A stretch of DNA of 64,000 nt, from assembly GCA_045660545.1 (NCBI GenBank), contig JAZREA010000006.1, positions 1 to 64,000 of the forward strand, read 5' to 3'. Numbering within the stretch: the first letter of the stretch is position 1; the number at the start of each line of letters is the position of its first letter. The notes beneath the pieces were generated by a model, which saw only the letters and a program-made list of their open reading frames with translations, had not been told where the DNA came from and made no database searches. This stretch comes from JAZREA01 sp045660545. Its GTDB lineage: Bacteria; Bacillota; Clostridia; Monoglobales; Firm-18. Of the stretch, positions 42,275 to 50,701 are shown piece after piece. The position numbers were made by a program, and so were the translations under genes.

Positions 42275-44113
42275 TTAATCAAACTGTGCGTTATAAAGGC
42301 TGCTGTAAAATCCGCCCTTTGCCATAAGCTCGTCGTGGTTGCCCATCTCGGTAATCCTACCGTCCTGCAACACCAGAATTTTGTCAGCGTTTTGAATAGT
42401 CGAAAGCCTGTGCGCTATAACAAAGCATGTACGCCCCTGCATCAGCTTGTTCATCGCAGACTGAATATTAATCTCTGTGCGCGAGTCTACGTTGGACGTT
42501 GCCTCGTCCAGTATCAGCATCTGCGAATTGGAAATCATCGCACGCGCTATCGTTATAAGCTGACGCTGTCCCTTGGATATGTTAACACCGTCATCGTAAA
42601 TCATGGTGTTGTATCCGTCGGGCAGACTTTCTATGTAGTTATGAATGTGCGCCGCCTTAGCAACCTCCACTACCTCTTCCATCGTTGCGTTTTCTCTGCC
42701 GTAGGCGATGTTGTCAAAGATACTTCCGCAAAACAGCCAGGTGTCCTGAAGCACCATTGTATAAAGGCTCCTTAACGAGCTTCTGGAAATGTCCTTAATG
42801 CTTATTCCGTCGACGGTAATATCCCCGCTTGTTGCATCATAAAACCTCATAAGCAGGTTTATTATAGTGGTCTTCCCCGCTCCCGTGGGGCCAACAATCG
42901 CAATCGTCTTGCCGGACTCAGCTTTAAACGAAACGTCTTGCAAGATAATTTTGTCCTTGCTGTAACCGAATGTTACGTTTTTAAATTCCACATTACCATA
43001 AGTTTCGTTGAGGTCTATTGCGTTTTCACTGTCTTTTGGCTCGGGGTTTTCGTCTAAAATCCTAAACACTCGCTCCGCAGCCGAAAAAGCAGACTGAAGC
43101 TCACTTAAAATGCTGGAAAACTCGTTTATAGGTCCTGCAAACTTCCTCGAATACTGCACAAACTGCGCAAGCCCACCAAGCGAAACGAAGAACATACTTG
43201 CAGATGTAACCGTCCCGTTTTGCGAATACAGATACAAAATACCGCCGAATATCATAATCAGAGAAAGGGATATGTTGTTAATAAGCGTAACAGTCGGCAT
43301 CATAAGACCGGCGCTGTACTCCGCCTCGTAATATGCGTCCATAGAGTCGATATTGCGCGTGTTAAAGCGTCGGCCAATCTCCTCCTCTCGCTCGTACGCC
43401 TGAATACTGCGAAGTCCGCCCAGCATCTCCTCTGCGTAGCCGTTTAGTTCACCAAGCTTTGCAGAGCGCTTGGAAAACAGCGGTCTTACACGCTTAGAGC
43501 GATATCGTGTAAAAATCAGCGCAGCAGGTACTGTAAAGGCAAACACCCCCACAAGCGGCTTTGATATATTCCACATAAATATCAAAGAACCGATAACAGT
43601 ATAAAGCGTCGTCATAATTTGCACGAGGTCGTGCGATAAAGACATGTTAATAGTATCAATATCGTAAGATATGCGGCTTATTATATCCCCTGTTGCGTGC
43701 CCGTCAAAATACCCTACAGGCAACGAGGTAAGCTTTTCGAAAACCTGCTTACGCATACGAAAAACAATCTTCTGACTCATAAAAAGCATTAAAATCGCCA
43801 GTACATAAGCCAACACAGCCGACAAAACGTAGCAGACAAGCATTTTAACCGCATAGATCCGCACCAGTCCAAACTGTACTCCCGAAGGACTTGCAATAGC
43901 GTCTATCGCGTCGCCCGAATATTTAGGGCCAAGCAAGTTAAGCTGGTTCGACAAAAGCGTCATTATAACCGCAGGGATAAACAAGTACCAATAGTGAGCA
44001 ACATACCCACACAGACGAACAAATATGTTCTTTGCTGTTTTGCGGTCTAATTTTTTATAGTCAGTACGAGGACCTTTCATTCTGTCCGGAACTGCAAAAC
44101 CACGTCTACTCAA
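42275..44113 (-). CDS. ABC exporter, second subunit of a heterodimer
   Basis: 612 residues: six membrane helices, then an ATP-binding domain with Walker A GPTGAGKTTIINLL, signature ISKGQRQL (SGGQ altered to SKGQ), Walker B LILDEATSNVD and H-loop IAHRLSTI. It is the partner of the gene at 44106-45827. The start is taken as TTG 44113, six bases after GGGAGGTG; an upstream GTG at 44140 has no ribosome site. Together with its partner it should expel drugs, peptides or lipids, under MarR control. Confidence 0.85.
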   Translation of the reverse strand: MSRRGFAVPDRMKGPRTDYKKLDRKTAKNIFVRLCGYVAHYWYLFIPAVIMTLLSNQLNLLGPKYSGDAIDAIASPSGVQFGLVRIYAVKMLVCYVLSAVLAYVLAILMLFMSQKIVFRMRKQVFEKLTSLPVGYFDGHATGDIISRISYDIDTINMSLSHDLVQIMTTLYTVIGSLIFMWNISKPLVGVFAFTVPAALIFTRYRSKRVRPLFSKRSAKLGELNGYAEEMLGGLRSIQAYEREEEIGRRFNTRNIDSMDAYYEAEYSAGLMMPTVTLINNISLSLIMIFGGILYLYSQNGTVTSASMFFVSLGGLAQFVQYSRKFAGPINEFSSILSELQSAFSAAERVFRILDENPEPKDSENAIDLNETYGNVEFKNVTFGYSKDKIILQDVSFKAESGKTIAIVGPTGAGKTTIINLLMRFYDATSGDITVDGISIKDISRSSLRSLYTMVLQDTWLFCGSIFDNIAYGRENATMEEVVEVAKAAHIHNYIESLPDGYNTMIYDDGVNISKGQRQLITIARAMISNSQMLILDEATSNVDSRTEINIQSAMNKLMQGRTCFVIAHRLSTIQNADKILVLQDGRITEMGNHDELMAKGGFYSSLYNAQFD

Positions 44114-45827
44114 CGAAAGCACCTCCCATCTGTGACTCACTTATTTCTCTGTAAGTGTCGCAGGTCTGCATAAGCGTTTCGTGAGTACCTATTCCTAAAA
44201 TGCATCCGTACTCCATAACGATAATTAAATCACAGTCCTTTACAGAGCTTACTCTCTGCGCCACCGTTACCAAGGTTGTGTTCCCCATATTCTCTTTAAG
44301 TGCCAAGCGAAGTGCGGCGTCAGTTTTGTAGTCAAGCGCAGAAGAACTGTCGTCTAAAATCAAAATATCAGGCTTTGATGCCAGAGCTCTTGAAATCAAA
44401 AGTCTTTGCTTCTGACCGCCCGAGATATTGGTCCCCTGCTGAGATAGCATATGTGAAAATCCGTCTTTAAATTCCGTTATAAAGTCGTATGCCTGGGCAG
44501 TTTTTGCAGCTTCATATACATCCTCGTCGCTAATGTTTCTGCCAAAGCGGATGTTTTCAGCAATGGTGTCAGAGTACAAAAAGTCGTACTGCTGAACAGA
44601 GCCAAACATCGAATAAAGCTCGTCTTTTTCGATACTTCGTACGTCGCGTCCGTTTATGTAAACAGCACCCGAGTCTGTATCGTAAAACCTTAAAAGCAGC
44701 CTTATTATACTCGATTTGCCGCTTCCCGTAGCACCTATAATACCGAGCGAGCCCCCGGGCGCAACTTCAAAATTAATGTTTTCAAGGTTGTTCTTTTTAC
44801 CCATATATGAAAAACATACGTTGTCAAACAAAATTCGTGCTTTTGTATCCTTTTTCGGGTACTCGGCTTCGGTGTGTACCAGTATTTCCTCGTCAGTATT
44901 TAATACTTCCTCTATACGTCGGGCAGAAGCAGCGCACTTTGTAAACATAGTCATCATACGCGTTGCCGCCATTAACGACGCAGAAATATGGGTAAAATAC
45001 TGCATAAAGGCTATAACAGTTTCAGGGTCAGAAAGGCCTTTTGCCACACGTCCGCTACTCAACGCAACAACCGCTACTGAACCAATGTTGATAAACGCAT
45101 TCATAATCGGCTGCAATCCGTTCATAACCACGCCTGCTTTAAGTTCACTGTTCATCATGTCGCGATTCACACTGTTGTATCTTCTGTGCTCGTAATCAGT
45201 CTTTGAAAGCGCCTTTACAACTCGTATACCAATCACATCTTCTCTTACAACACGGACCATTTTGTCAACAGCAGACTGTACCTTAGTGTACATCGGCACA
45301 CCTTTTTTTGAAACCAGATATACAATTAAAAGGGTAACAGGCAAAAGCGCAATCATAATCAAAGACAAATACGCGTCCATCACCAGTGTTATTAAAATAC
45401 TGCCTGTAAGTATAATCGGCGCACGAACGCCCATTCTTTGTGCCATATTTACAAAGCGGTGTACATTGTATGTATCCGTAGTAATACGCGATTCAAGCGA
45501 GGGGACTGTAAATTTGTCGGTCTGCGCGGCAGACAGGTGCAAAGTTTTTTTAAACAAATCACGGCGCATATTTTCTGCAAAATTGCTACCAACCTTCGCC
45601 GCTATACGGTTAGCCGTAACGTTACAAAGACATGCTAAAATTGAACACGCAATCATCAATATTCCCCAGAATATTATGCCCTTTACAGTGCTTCTCATAA
45701 CGTTTTTAAGTACAAAGCTAAGTATCAGCGGAAGGAGCAATTGCAAAATCGTACCGCAAAAGCTGCTTAAAAACCCTAAAAACATTTTAGGAGAATGTGG
45801 CTTTAAATACTTTAATATTGTCTTCAT
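44106..45827 (-). CDS. ABC exporter, first subunit with a degenerate ATP site
   Basis: 573 residues: six membrane helices and a nucleotide-binding domain with Walker A GATGSGKSSIIRLL, signature ISGGQKQRLL and Walker B LILDDSSSALD. The catalytic Glu after Walker B is Asp here, while the partner has the normal Glu but an altered signature. That is the usual division of heterodimeric exporters such as TM287/288 and BmrCD. Its ATG overlaps the MarR stop (ATGA). Confidence 0.9.
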   Translation of the reverse strand: MKTILKYLKPHSPKMFLGFLSSFCGTILQLLLPLILSFVLKNVMRSTVKGIIFWGILMIACSILACLCNVTANRIAAKVGSNFAENMRRDLFKKTLHLSAAQTDKFTVPSLESRITTDTYNVHRFVNMAQRMGVRAPIILTGSILITLVMDAYLSLIMIALLPVTLLIVYLVSKKGVPMYTKVQSAVDKMVRVVREDVIGIRVVKALSKTDYEHRRYNSVNRDMMNSELKAGVVMNGLQPIMNAFINIGSVAVVALSSGRVAKGLSDPETVIAFMQYFTHISASLMAATRMMTMFTKCAASARRIEEVLNTDEEILVHTEAEYPKKDTKARILFDNVCFSYMGKKNNLENINFEVAPGGSLGIIGATGSGKSSIIRLLLRFYDTDSGAVYINGRDVRSIEKDELYSMFGSVQQYDFLYSDTIAENIRFGRNISDEDVYEAAKTAQAYDFITEFKDGFSHMLSQQGTNISGGQKQRLLISRALASKPDILILDDSSSALDYKTDAALRLALKENMGNTTLVTVAQRVSSVKDCDLIIVMEYGCILGIGTHETLMQTCDTYREISESQMGGAFVE

Positions 45828-46261
45828 CGTTCTTCGCCTCCAAAAGCGCTGATGCTTTTAGCCTTTTTGTAAAGTAAATCGAGTACCGACAAAAAGGTTT
45901 CAAAATCCGCCTCATCAATCCCTTCCGTCAGCTTTAAGCTCCACTCTTTTGCCGCCTCTTTAAGCCTTGGGTACAGACAAAGCATCTTTTGTGTCGGGAA
46001 CACCAACATTTCTCTCTTATCTTCATCGCCGGATTTACGGGTTACGTAGCCGTTTTGTTCCAGATAGGACAAATGTCTGGTTACGCTGCTTTTATTAAGG
46101 CAGAGGTGGCGCGAGATTTTGTCCTGAGAAACACCCGGGTTTTTGCTAATATAAAACACATAGCTGTGGTACATTCCGGGTAAATCCTCACCGGTGCCTC
46201 TGGAACGAAACATCCCTGCACAACGCCCTATTCTGTTCATTTTCTGCATAAATTCAGCCAT
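45824..46261 (-). CDS. MarR-family transcriptional regulator
   Basis: 145 residues with a winged helix-turn-helix: SQDKISRHLCLNKSSVTRHLSYLEQNGYVTRKSGDEDKREMLV. It is the first gene of a three-gene operon with a heterodimeric exporter, so it probably represses the operon and is released by the exporter's substrate. The promoter is overlapped by a 37-bp inverted repeat, the likely operator. Ligand unknown. Confidence 0.9.
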   Translation of the reverse strand: MAEFMQKMNRIGRCAGMFRSRGTGEDLPGMYHSYVFYISKNPGVSQDKISRHLCLNKSSVTRHLSYLEQNGYVTRKSGDEDKREMLVFPTQKMLCLYPRLKEAAKEWSLKLTEGIDEADFETFLSVLDLLYKKAKSISAFGGEER

Positions 46262-46278
46262 AATATTACCTCATAAAA

Positions 46279-46315
46279 AATAGTTGCAAGTGAAACTGTT
46301 TCACTTGCAACTATT
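46279..46315. promoter_or_regulatory. 37-bp perfect inverted repeat at the marR promoter (operator, possible terminator)
   Basis: AATAGTTGCAAGTGAAAC (46279-46296), one base, and its exact complement (46298-46315). It overlaps the -10 box and start point. On the - strand it is followed by TTTTTT, so in read-through RNA from the upstream gene it could also terminate. Confidence 0.8.
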
Positions 46316-46341
46316 ATACATCCATTCTTTTAATATGTCAA
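46313..46341 (-). promoter_or_regulatory. Promoter of the marR-ABC operon
   Basis: On the - strand TTGACA (46341-46336), 17 bp, TATAAT (46318-46313), a perfect consensus. Confidence 0.85.
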
Positions 46342-46349
46342 CAAATTAA

Positions 46350-47300
46350 TTATATATCTACCCTGTTTCTTTTCTCGCCGGCAAAAAACGCCCTAATGTT
46401 TTTCGCAATTTCATCCATACACCTGTTTCTTGACTCAAAAGAGCCCCACGCCATATGAGGTGTCAGACAAACGTTGTTATATCCCATAATCTCGTTAAAA
46501 GGATGTGTTTTTGAAAAAGGCTCAACCGAGTAGACGTCGCACCCAAAAGCGCCAATCCTTTTATCCTTAATTGCTTTGGCAATTGCCTCCTCGTCAGTAA
46601 CCGCACCTCTTGCGGTGTTGACTATTATAACATCCTTCTTCATTACCGAAAGTATTTCTTCGTTTATCATACCCCTTGTGGAGTCGTTAAGCGGAGTGTG
46701 AACAGATATAATGTCCGACTCTTTGCAAAGAGTTTTTAAATCAACAAACCCTTCTTCTCCGCACGGAGTCCGCCTGTTAACAATAACCTTGCAGCCCATA
46801 GCCTCTGCCACTTTTATAACCTGCTTTGCTATGTTACCGTAACCGACTACTCCCCACACCTTGCCGCAAAGCTCGTGGTACACGGGCGTAAGCTTGTTCG
46901 CAACGCCACTTTTTGTGTATTCTCCGGATTCAACAAACTCTGTAAAGTTTTTAAGCTTTACAGATAACGACAGCACCATAGCCAGCGTCACCTGAGCCAC
47001 ACTGTGAGTGGAATATCCCACAACGTTACAAACCGCCACGTTACGTGCTTTGCACGCCGCTACATCTATGTTGTCATATCCTGTTGCGGCAACACATACA
47101 AGCTTTAAATTCTTAGCGTATGACAAAACATTTTCGTTAATTTTAATTTTGTTTACAACCACTACGTCAGCGTCGCAAATTCTCTCTAACACTTCCTCTT
47201 GGGTCGACGTCTGGTAAATTACAACCTCACCAAACTCGCCAAACCGGTCAAGAGAAATGTCGTCGCCCAGGGTTGCCTTATCGAGAACTATGATTTTCAT
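46350..47300 (-). CDS. D-2-hydroxyacid dehydrogenase
   Basis: 316 residues. NAD-binding VWGVVGYGNIAKQVIKVAEAMG; catalytic Arg in NTARGAVTDEEA, Glu in CDVYSVEP and His in LTPHMAWGS. The family includes glycerate, hydroxypyruvate, lactate and erythronate-phosphate dehydrogenases; specificity cannot be read. It overlaps the GtrA-family gene before it by 23 bases. Cytoplasmic, probably reducing a 2-keto acid with NADH. Confidence 0.85.
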   Translation of the reverse strand: MKIIVLDKATLGDDISLDRFGEFGEVVIYQTSTQEEVLERICDADVVVVNKIKINENVLSYAKNLKLVCVAATGYDNIDVAACKARNVAVCNVVGYSTHSVAQVTLAMVLSLSVKLKNFTEFVESGEYTKSGVANKLTPVYHELCGKVWGVVGYGNIAKQVIKVAEAMGCKVIVNRRTPCGEEGFVDLKTLCKESDIISVHTPLNDSTRGMINEEILSVMKKDVIIVNTARGAVTDEEAIAKAIKDKRIGAFGCDVYSVEPFSKTHPFNEIMGYNNVCLTPHMAWGSFESRNRCMDEIAKNIRAFFAGEKRNRVDI

Positions 47301-47727
47301 CGTGTTTACTCTCCGTTGTATAGGTTTTATTGTTGTCTATGTCGTGTGCAAAGACAAAAAGCCTTTGATACAAAAACTCTGTAACAAAATTAAGAAGCAT
47401 ATTAATACACGTAACCAGGTATTCGTTCCAAAAAAGAGCTTCAACAAGATAGTTACCCAAAAGCGTGCTAAGCGGTGTGAACACGGCGTAATAAGCCAGT
47501 ACTTTTAGCATAGCAACAGGGACATTTACAGCAGAGTGAAAGGTGAACTTTCGGTTTAGCGTAAAGTTCCATACAACGCTCAGCACAAGCGATACAAGGT
47601 AGTTAAACCAATATCCCATACCGCCAAACTCGTTAAGGAGCGAAAAGCTTACGATTTGTATAGCCCCTGCACTTATCGAAAACAATACGAACTTAATAAC
47701 CCTTAGTGTTTCTTTCATAAAATACAC
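47278..47727 (-). CDS. GtrA-family membrane protein
   Basis: 149 residues with four membrane helices (KFVLFSISAGAIQIVSFSLL, YLVSLVLSVVWNFTLNRKFTF and others) of the GtrA/DPMS type. No glycosyltransferase lies near, unlike the gtrA in the exopolysaccharide operon. It overlaps the hydroxyacid dehydrogenase and follows the TIGR01440 gene by 8 bp. It may flip a polyprenyl-linked sugar made elsewhere; role uncertain. Confidence 0.8.
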   Translation of the reverse strand: MYFMKETLRVIKFVLFSISAGAIQIVSFSLLNEFGGMGYWFNYLVSLVLSVVWNFTLNRKFTFHSAVNVPVAMLKVLAYYAVFTPLSTLLGNYLVEALFWNEYLVTCINMLLNFVTEFLYQRLFVFAHDIDNNKTYTTESKHDENHSSR

Positions 47728-47735
47728 CTCTTACT

Positions 47736-48275
47736 CTAATTAAGGTTGTCGTCGTAATTTGCCCTTGAGCCACCGATGAATTTAGCTCTTGTTCTTGCGG
47801 CAGTAACCGTCGCTTCTCCGATTCTTTTAACTTCAAGCCTTACAGGTACGGCCACCTTTTTAAGATGCATGCCGATTAACGTAGACCCTATATCTATACC
47901 TGCATCAGCCTTTATTTCTTCAAGCGCAACAGGCTTTTCAAAGCGCGCATACGCCCTGGTAGCAAACGAACCACCCGCTTTGGGAACAGGAACTACATTT
48001 ACATACTCTGCAAAAGGAACGGCGTCCTTTTCGATTATGATTGCGCGGTTTAAGTGCTCACAGCACTGTGCAGCAAGGTATATACCTTTTTTCTTCAAAA
48101 CACCGTAAATACTGTCAAAAAGTATTCCCGCTGTATCAGGGCTTGAATTTGTGCCAATCTTGTTTCCCAAAACCTCGCTTGTAGAACAGCCCACCACAAC
48201 TATATCTCCCTCTTTAAGACGGGCCTTTTCCACTAATTCTTCTGTAGCTTTTATACATTGTTCAGATAAATTCAT
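47736..48275 (-). CDS. TIGR01440/YwlG-family protein of unknown function
   Basis: 179 residues. Start VVVGCSTSEVLGNKIGTNSS is the family hallmark, with QCCEHLNRAIIIE and AGIDIGSTLIGMHLKKVAVPVR further on. The family (UPF0340) is widespread in Firmicutes; its activity is not known. It follows the OFA transporter by 52 bp and may be in its operon. Confidence 0.85.
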   Translation of the reverse strand: MNLSEQCIKATEELVEKARLKEGDIVVVGCSTSEVLGNKIGTNSSPDTAGILFDSIYGVLKKKGIYLAAQCCEHLNRAIIIEKDAVPFAEYVNVVPVPKAGGSFATRAYARFEKPVALEEIKADAGIDIGSTLIGMHLKKVAVPVRLEVKRIGEATVTAARTRAKFIGGSRANYDDNLN

Positions 48276-48327
48276 AATCTGTCACCTCTTTATATGATAA
48301 TTTGGTTTATAATAAATTCAATTAAAA

Positions 48328-49644
48328 TTATTCGGCCTTATTTGGTTTTTTCACAAACAACGTGCTCAAAACCAACGCAACAGCGTAAAGAACAACAGTT
48401 ACATAAAGTACGGTCTGGTAACCAACAGGGTTTACCATATTGCCCGCAACCTCTATTTCTTCGCCAAAATGATTTACAATCCATGTTGCAAGCTGGTTTC
48501 CGCTAAGACCTGCAAACGCCCATGCTGACAACGTAATTCCGTGAATAGCACTGATGTTGCTCATTCCGTAATGGTCTGAAAGAAGAGTCGGAACGTTCGA
48601 AAATCCTCCGCCATATCCTGCGTTTACAAACATCAAAAGCACCAACACAAGAACAGCAAGTGCTGTGCTTTGTGCACCGTTGTTTATACCTCCGGTAAAG
48701 ATTGTAACAGCAGTAAGTATAATTGAAACGATGAAGATAATCTTAAAGACAGTATTTCTGTCCTTCATTTTATCGCCCCATGTTGAAAAGCCAAGACGCC
48801 CTACCGCATTAAATACAGCAGAAACCGTCGAAACAATTCCAACAAACCCTGCAAGGCCAATGCACTTTACAATCATCTTTTCCTGAGATAAAAGTGCAAG
48901 ACCGCACGTGATGTTTATATAAAACATTAACCAAATACCTATGTAGTTTGTAATCTTTCTTGTTTTAAGCACATCAACAATGCTGTTCTTCTTTTCCTCG
49001 CCCTGAGACTCGTGCCAGCCTGCTGGTTTTTTCAGGAGCAGATGTCCCACAAACATCATAACAAAATAAACTGCACCCAAAATCCAGAACATCTTATATA
49101 TTCCGCTTTCGCCCATAGCCTGAAGCATAGACTGCATTATCGGGCTCGCAATAGCCTTTGCTGCACCAAAGCCTGCTACCGCAAGTCCTGTCGCAAGACC
49201 TTTTTTGTCTGCAAACCAAAGCATAAGCGTTTTAACCGGCGAAAGATATCCTGTACCAAGGCCTATTCCCATAACAACACCATAACACAGATATATACCA
49301 ACAAGCGCTGCCACACTGCCCTGATTTTGACCACCGTAGTAAATAAAACCGCCTGTACCTATCATACCCAAAGAAAAGCATATAGCAGCAATCAATGACG
49401 ACTTGTGAATATCCTTTTCCACCACGTTGCCTAAAAAAGCAGCCGACATTCCAAGGAAGAAAATCGCAAGGCTGAATGCCCACTCTGTTGCGCTCTTTGA
49501 AAATCCGATATGATCAGCAATTTCCTGGCTGAAAATCGACCAGCAGTACACAGTACCGATACTGCAATGTAATAATAAAGCGGGAATTGCCGCTCTTATC
49601 CACTTGTTCTCACGCCATCTGTCCAATAATTTTTCGTTCGCCAT
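48328..49644 (-). CDS. OFA-family MFS transporter (oxalate/formate antiporter-like)
   Basis: 438 residues with twelve membrane helices; conserved segments LLHCSIGTVYCWSIFSQ, LGMSAAFLGNVVEKD, GIGLGTGYLSPVKTLMLWF and ATGLAVAGFGAAKAIASP match the OFA family, exchanging small carboxylates or acting with unknown anions. GGAGATG precedes the ATG. A promoter lies 103 bp upstream. It is close to, but outside, the microcompartment operon; a role in export of propionate or formate is only speculation. Confidence 0.85.
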   Translation of the reverse strand: MANEKLLDRWRENKWIRAAIPALLLHCSIGTVYCWSIFSQEIADHIGFSKSATEWAFSLAIFFLGMSAAFLGNVVEKDIHKSSLIAAICFSLGMIGTGGFIYYGGQNQGSVAALVGIYLCYGVVMGIGLGTGYLSPVKTLMLWFADKKGLATGLAVAGFGAAKAIASPIMQSMLQAMGESGIYKMFWILGAVYFVMMFVGHLLLKKPAGWHESQGEEKKNSIVDVLKTRKITNYIGIWLMFYINITCGLALLSQEKMIVKCIGLAGFVGIVSTVSAVFNAVGRLGFSTWGDKMKDRNTVFKIIFIVSIILTAVTIFTGGINNGAQSTALAVLVLVLLMFVNAGYGGGFSNVPTLLSDHYGMSNISAIHGITLSAWAFAGLSGNQLATWIVNHFGEEIEVAGNMVNPVGYQTVLYVTVVLYAVALVLSTLFVKKPNKAE

Positions 49645-49746
49645 TAAATGACATCTCCTTATCTTTTTAAAATCTTGTTAATTAATCTGACAACCTTTTG
49701 CGTTATAATTATAAAACGATTAAGATGTCTTTATGCACTATTGTTC

Positions 49747-49775
49747 ATTATATCGCTTTTTCGACAAATAGTCAA
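49747..49775 (-). promoter_or_regulatory. Promoter of the OFA transporter operon
   Basis: On the - strand TTGACT (49775-49770), 17 bp, TATAAT (49752-49747), giving a leader of about 95 bases. Confidence 0.75.
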
Positions 49776-49856
49776 TTTAAAATCATAAAAAATAAAATAA
49801 GTTTCACATAGCTGCAAGCTTCCACATATTATACGATGTCGGCTTTTGTTAATTAC

Positions 49857-49885
49857 TTGACAATCTCACAAATCCGTTATATAAT
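49857..49885 (+). promoter_or_regulatory. Promoter of the HAD hydrolase gene
   Basis: TTGACA (49857-49862), 17 bp, TATAAT (49880-49885), perfect consensus; leader about 85 bases ending in GAAGGGAG before the ATG. Confidence 0.8.
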
Positions 49886-49977
49886 AAAGCATGTTGCATA
49901 CCGATTTAAGTTTGCATTACATGTAAGACAAAATTTCAATATAATTACACATATTGTTTTGAAGGGAGACATCATTT

Positions 49978-50640
49978 ATGAACATTAAGGGTGCGATTTT
50001 TGACCTCGACGGAACGCTCATCAACTCACTATTTTTTTGGGACAGACTTTGGGTATTGCTGGGAGAAAAATATCTTTCAGACAAGACTTTTCGTCCGGGA
50101 CTTGAAATGGAAAAAGCAGTACGCACAGTAACATTTGTAGATGCTTCTAAAATGCTTTACGAAAAGTTTGGATTCGGCAGTCCTGAAGAGATATATAGGC
50201 TTATGTATGATTTCGCCGTTGACATATACCGAAATGAAGCTACCTTTAAACCGGGCGCCAAAGAAATGCTTGACCACTTTAAATCAAAAGGTGTTAAGAT
50301 GTGCATTGCATCCGCTTCAATGCCGGGTCTTCTTCGCGAGATATTTGACAGATTCGATTTAGACCAGTATTTTCCGAAAATAATTTCTTGTGCAGATGTT
50401 GGCAAAGGCAAGTCTCACCCCGACGTTTTTATTGCGGCTGAGACATATCTTGGCACAACACGTGAAGATACATGGGTTTTTGAAGATTCCTTTGTTTCTC
50501 TTAGAACTGCGCAAAATGCAGGCTTTCAGACAGTAGGCGTGTTTGATGAACACAACTTTGGTGCTGTTGGTGTTGAAGATGTTTCAACAATATACATAAA
50601 AGAGGGCGACAGCCTTATCAAAATTATTGACGAAATATAA
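49978..50640 (+). CDS. HAD-superfamily hydrolase (beta-phosphoglucomutase-like)
   Basis: 220 residues. Motif I FDLDGTLINS (nucleophile Asp9), motif II IASAS, motif III Lys in GKGKSHPDVFI, and motif IV EDSFVSLRTAQNAG. It belongs to the PGMB-like sugar phosphatase/mutase group and probably dephosphorylates a small sugar phosphate. It lies between the OFA operon and the microcompartment operon, on the opposite strand, with its own promoter and a shared terminator. Substrate unknown. Confidence 0.85.
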   Translation: MNIKGAIFDLDGTLINSLFFWDRLWVLLGEKYLSDKTFRPGLEMEKAVRTVTFVDASKMLYEKFGFGSPEEIYRLMYDFAVDIYRNEATFKPGAKEMLDHFKSKGVKMCIASASMPGLLREIFDRFDLDQYFPKIISCADVGKGKSHPDVFIAAETYLGTTREDTWVFEDSFVSLRTAQNAGFQTVGVFDEHNFGAVGVEDVSTIYIKEGDSLIKIIDEI

Positions 50641-50657
50641 ACAACAAGATAAATAAT

Positions 50658-50695
50658 AAAAATCCCGTAATACTAACGTATTTCGGGATTTTTTT
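50658..50695. terminator. Bidirectional terminator between the HAD gene and the microcompartment operon
   Basis: AAAAATCCCG (50658-50667) pairs with CGGGATTTTT (50684-50693), with an inner AATAC/GTATT stem, flanked by A-rich and T-rich runs. Confidence 0.9.
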
Positions 50696-50701
50696 ATGAA
50701 A

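Larger units (their letters stand above)
49645..49977. other. Intergenic region with two divergent promoters
   Basis: 333 bp without a gene. It holds the OFA promoter (49747-49775, - strand) with a long leader, and the HAD promoter (49857-49885, + strand). The leader contains CGTTATAATTATAAAACG-type near palindromic sequence around 49700; I see no further element. Confidence 0.6.
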
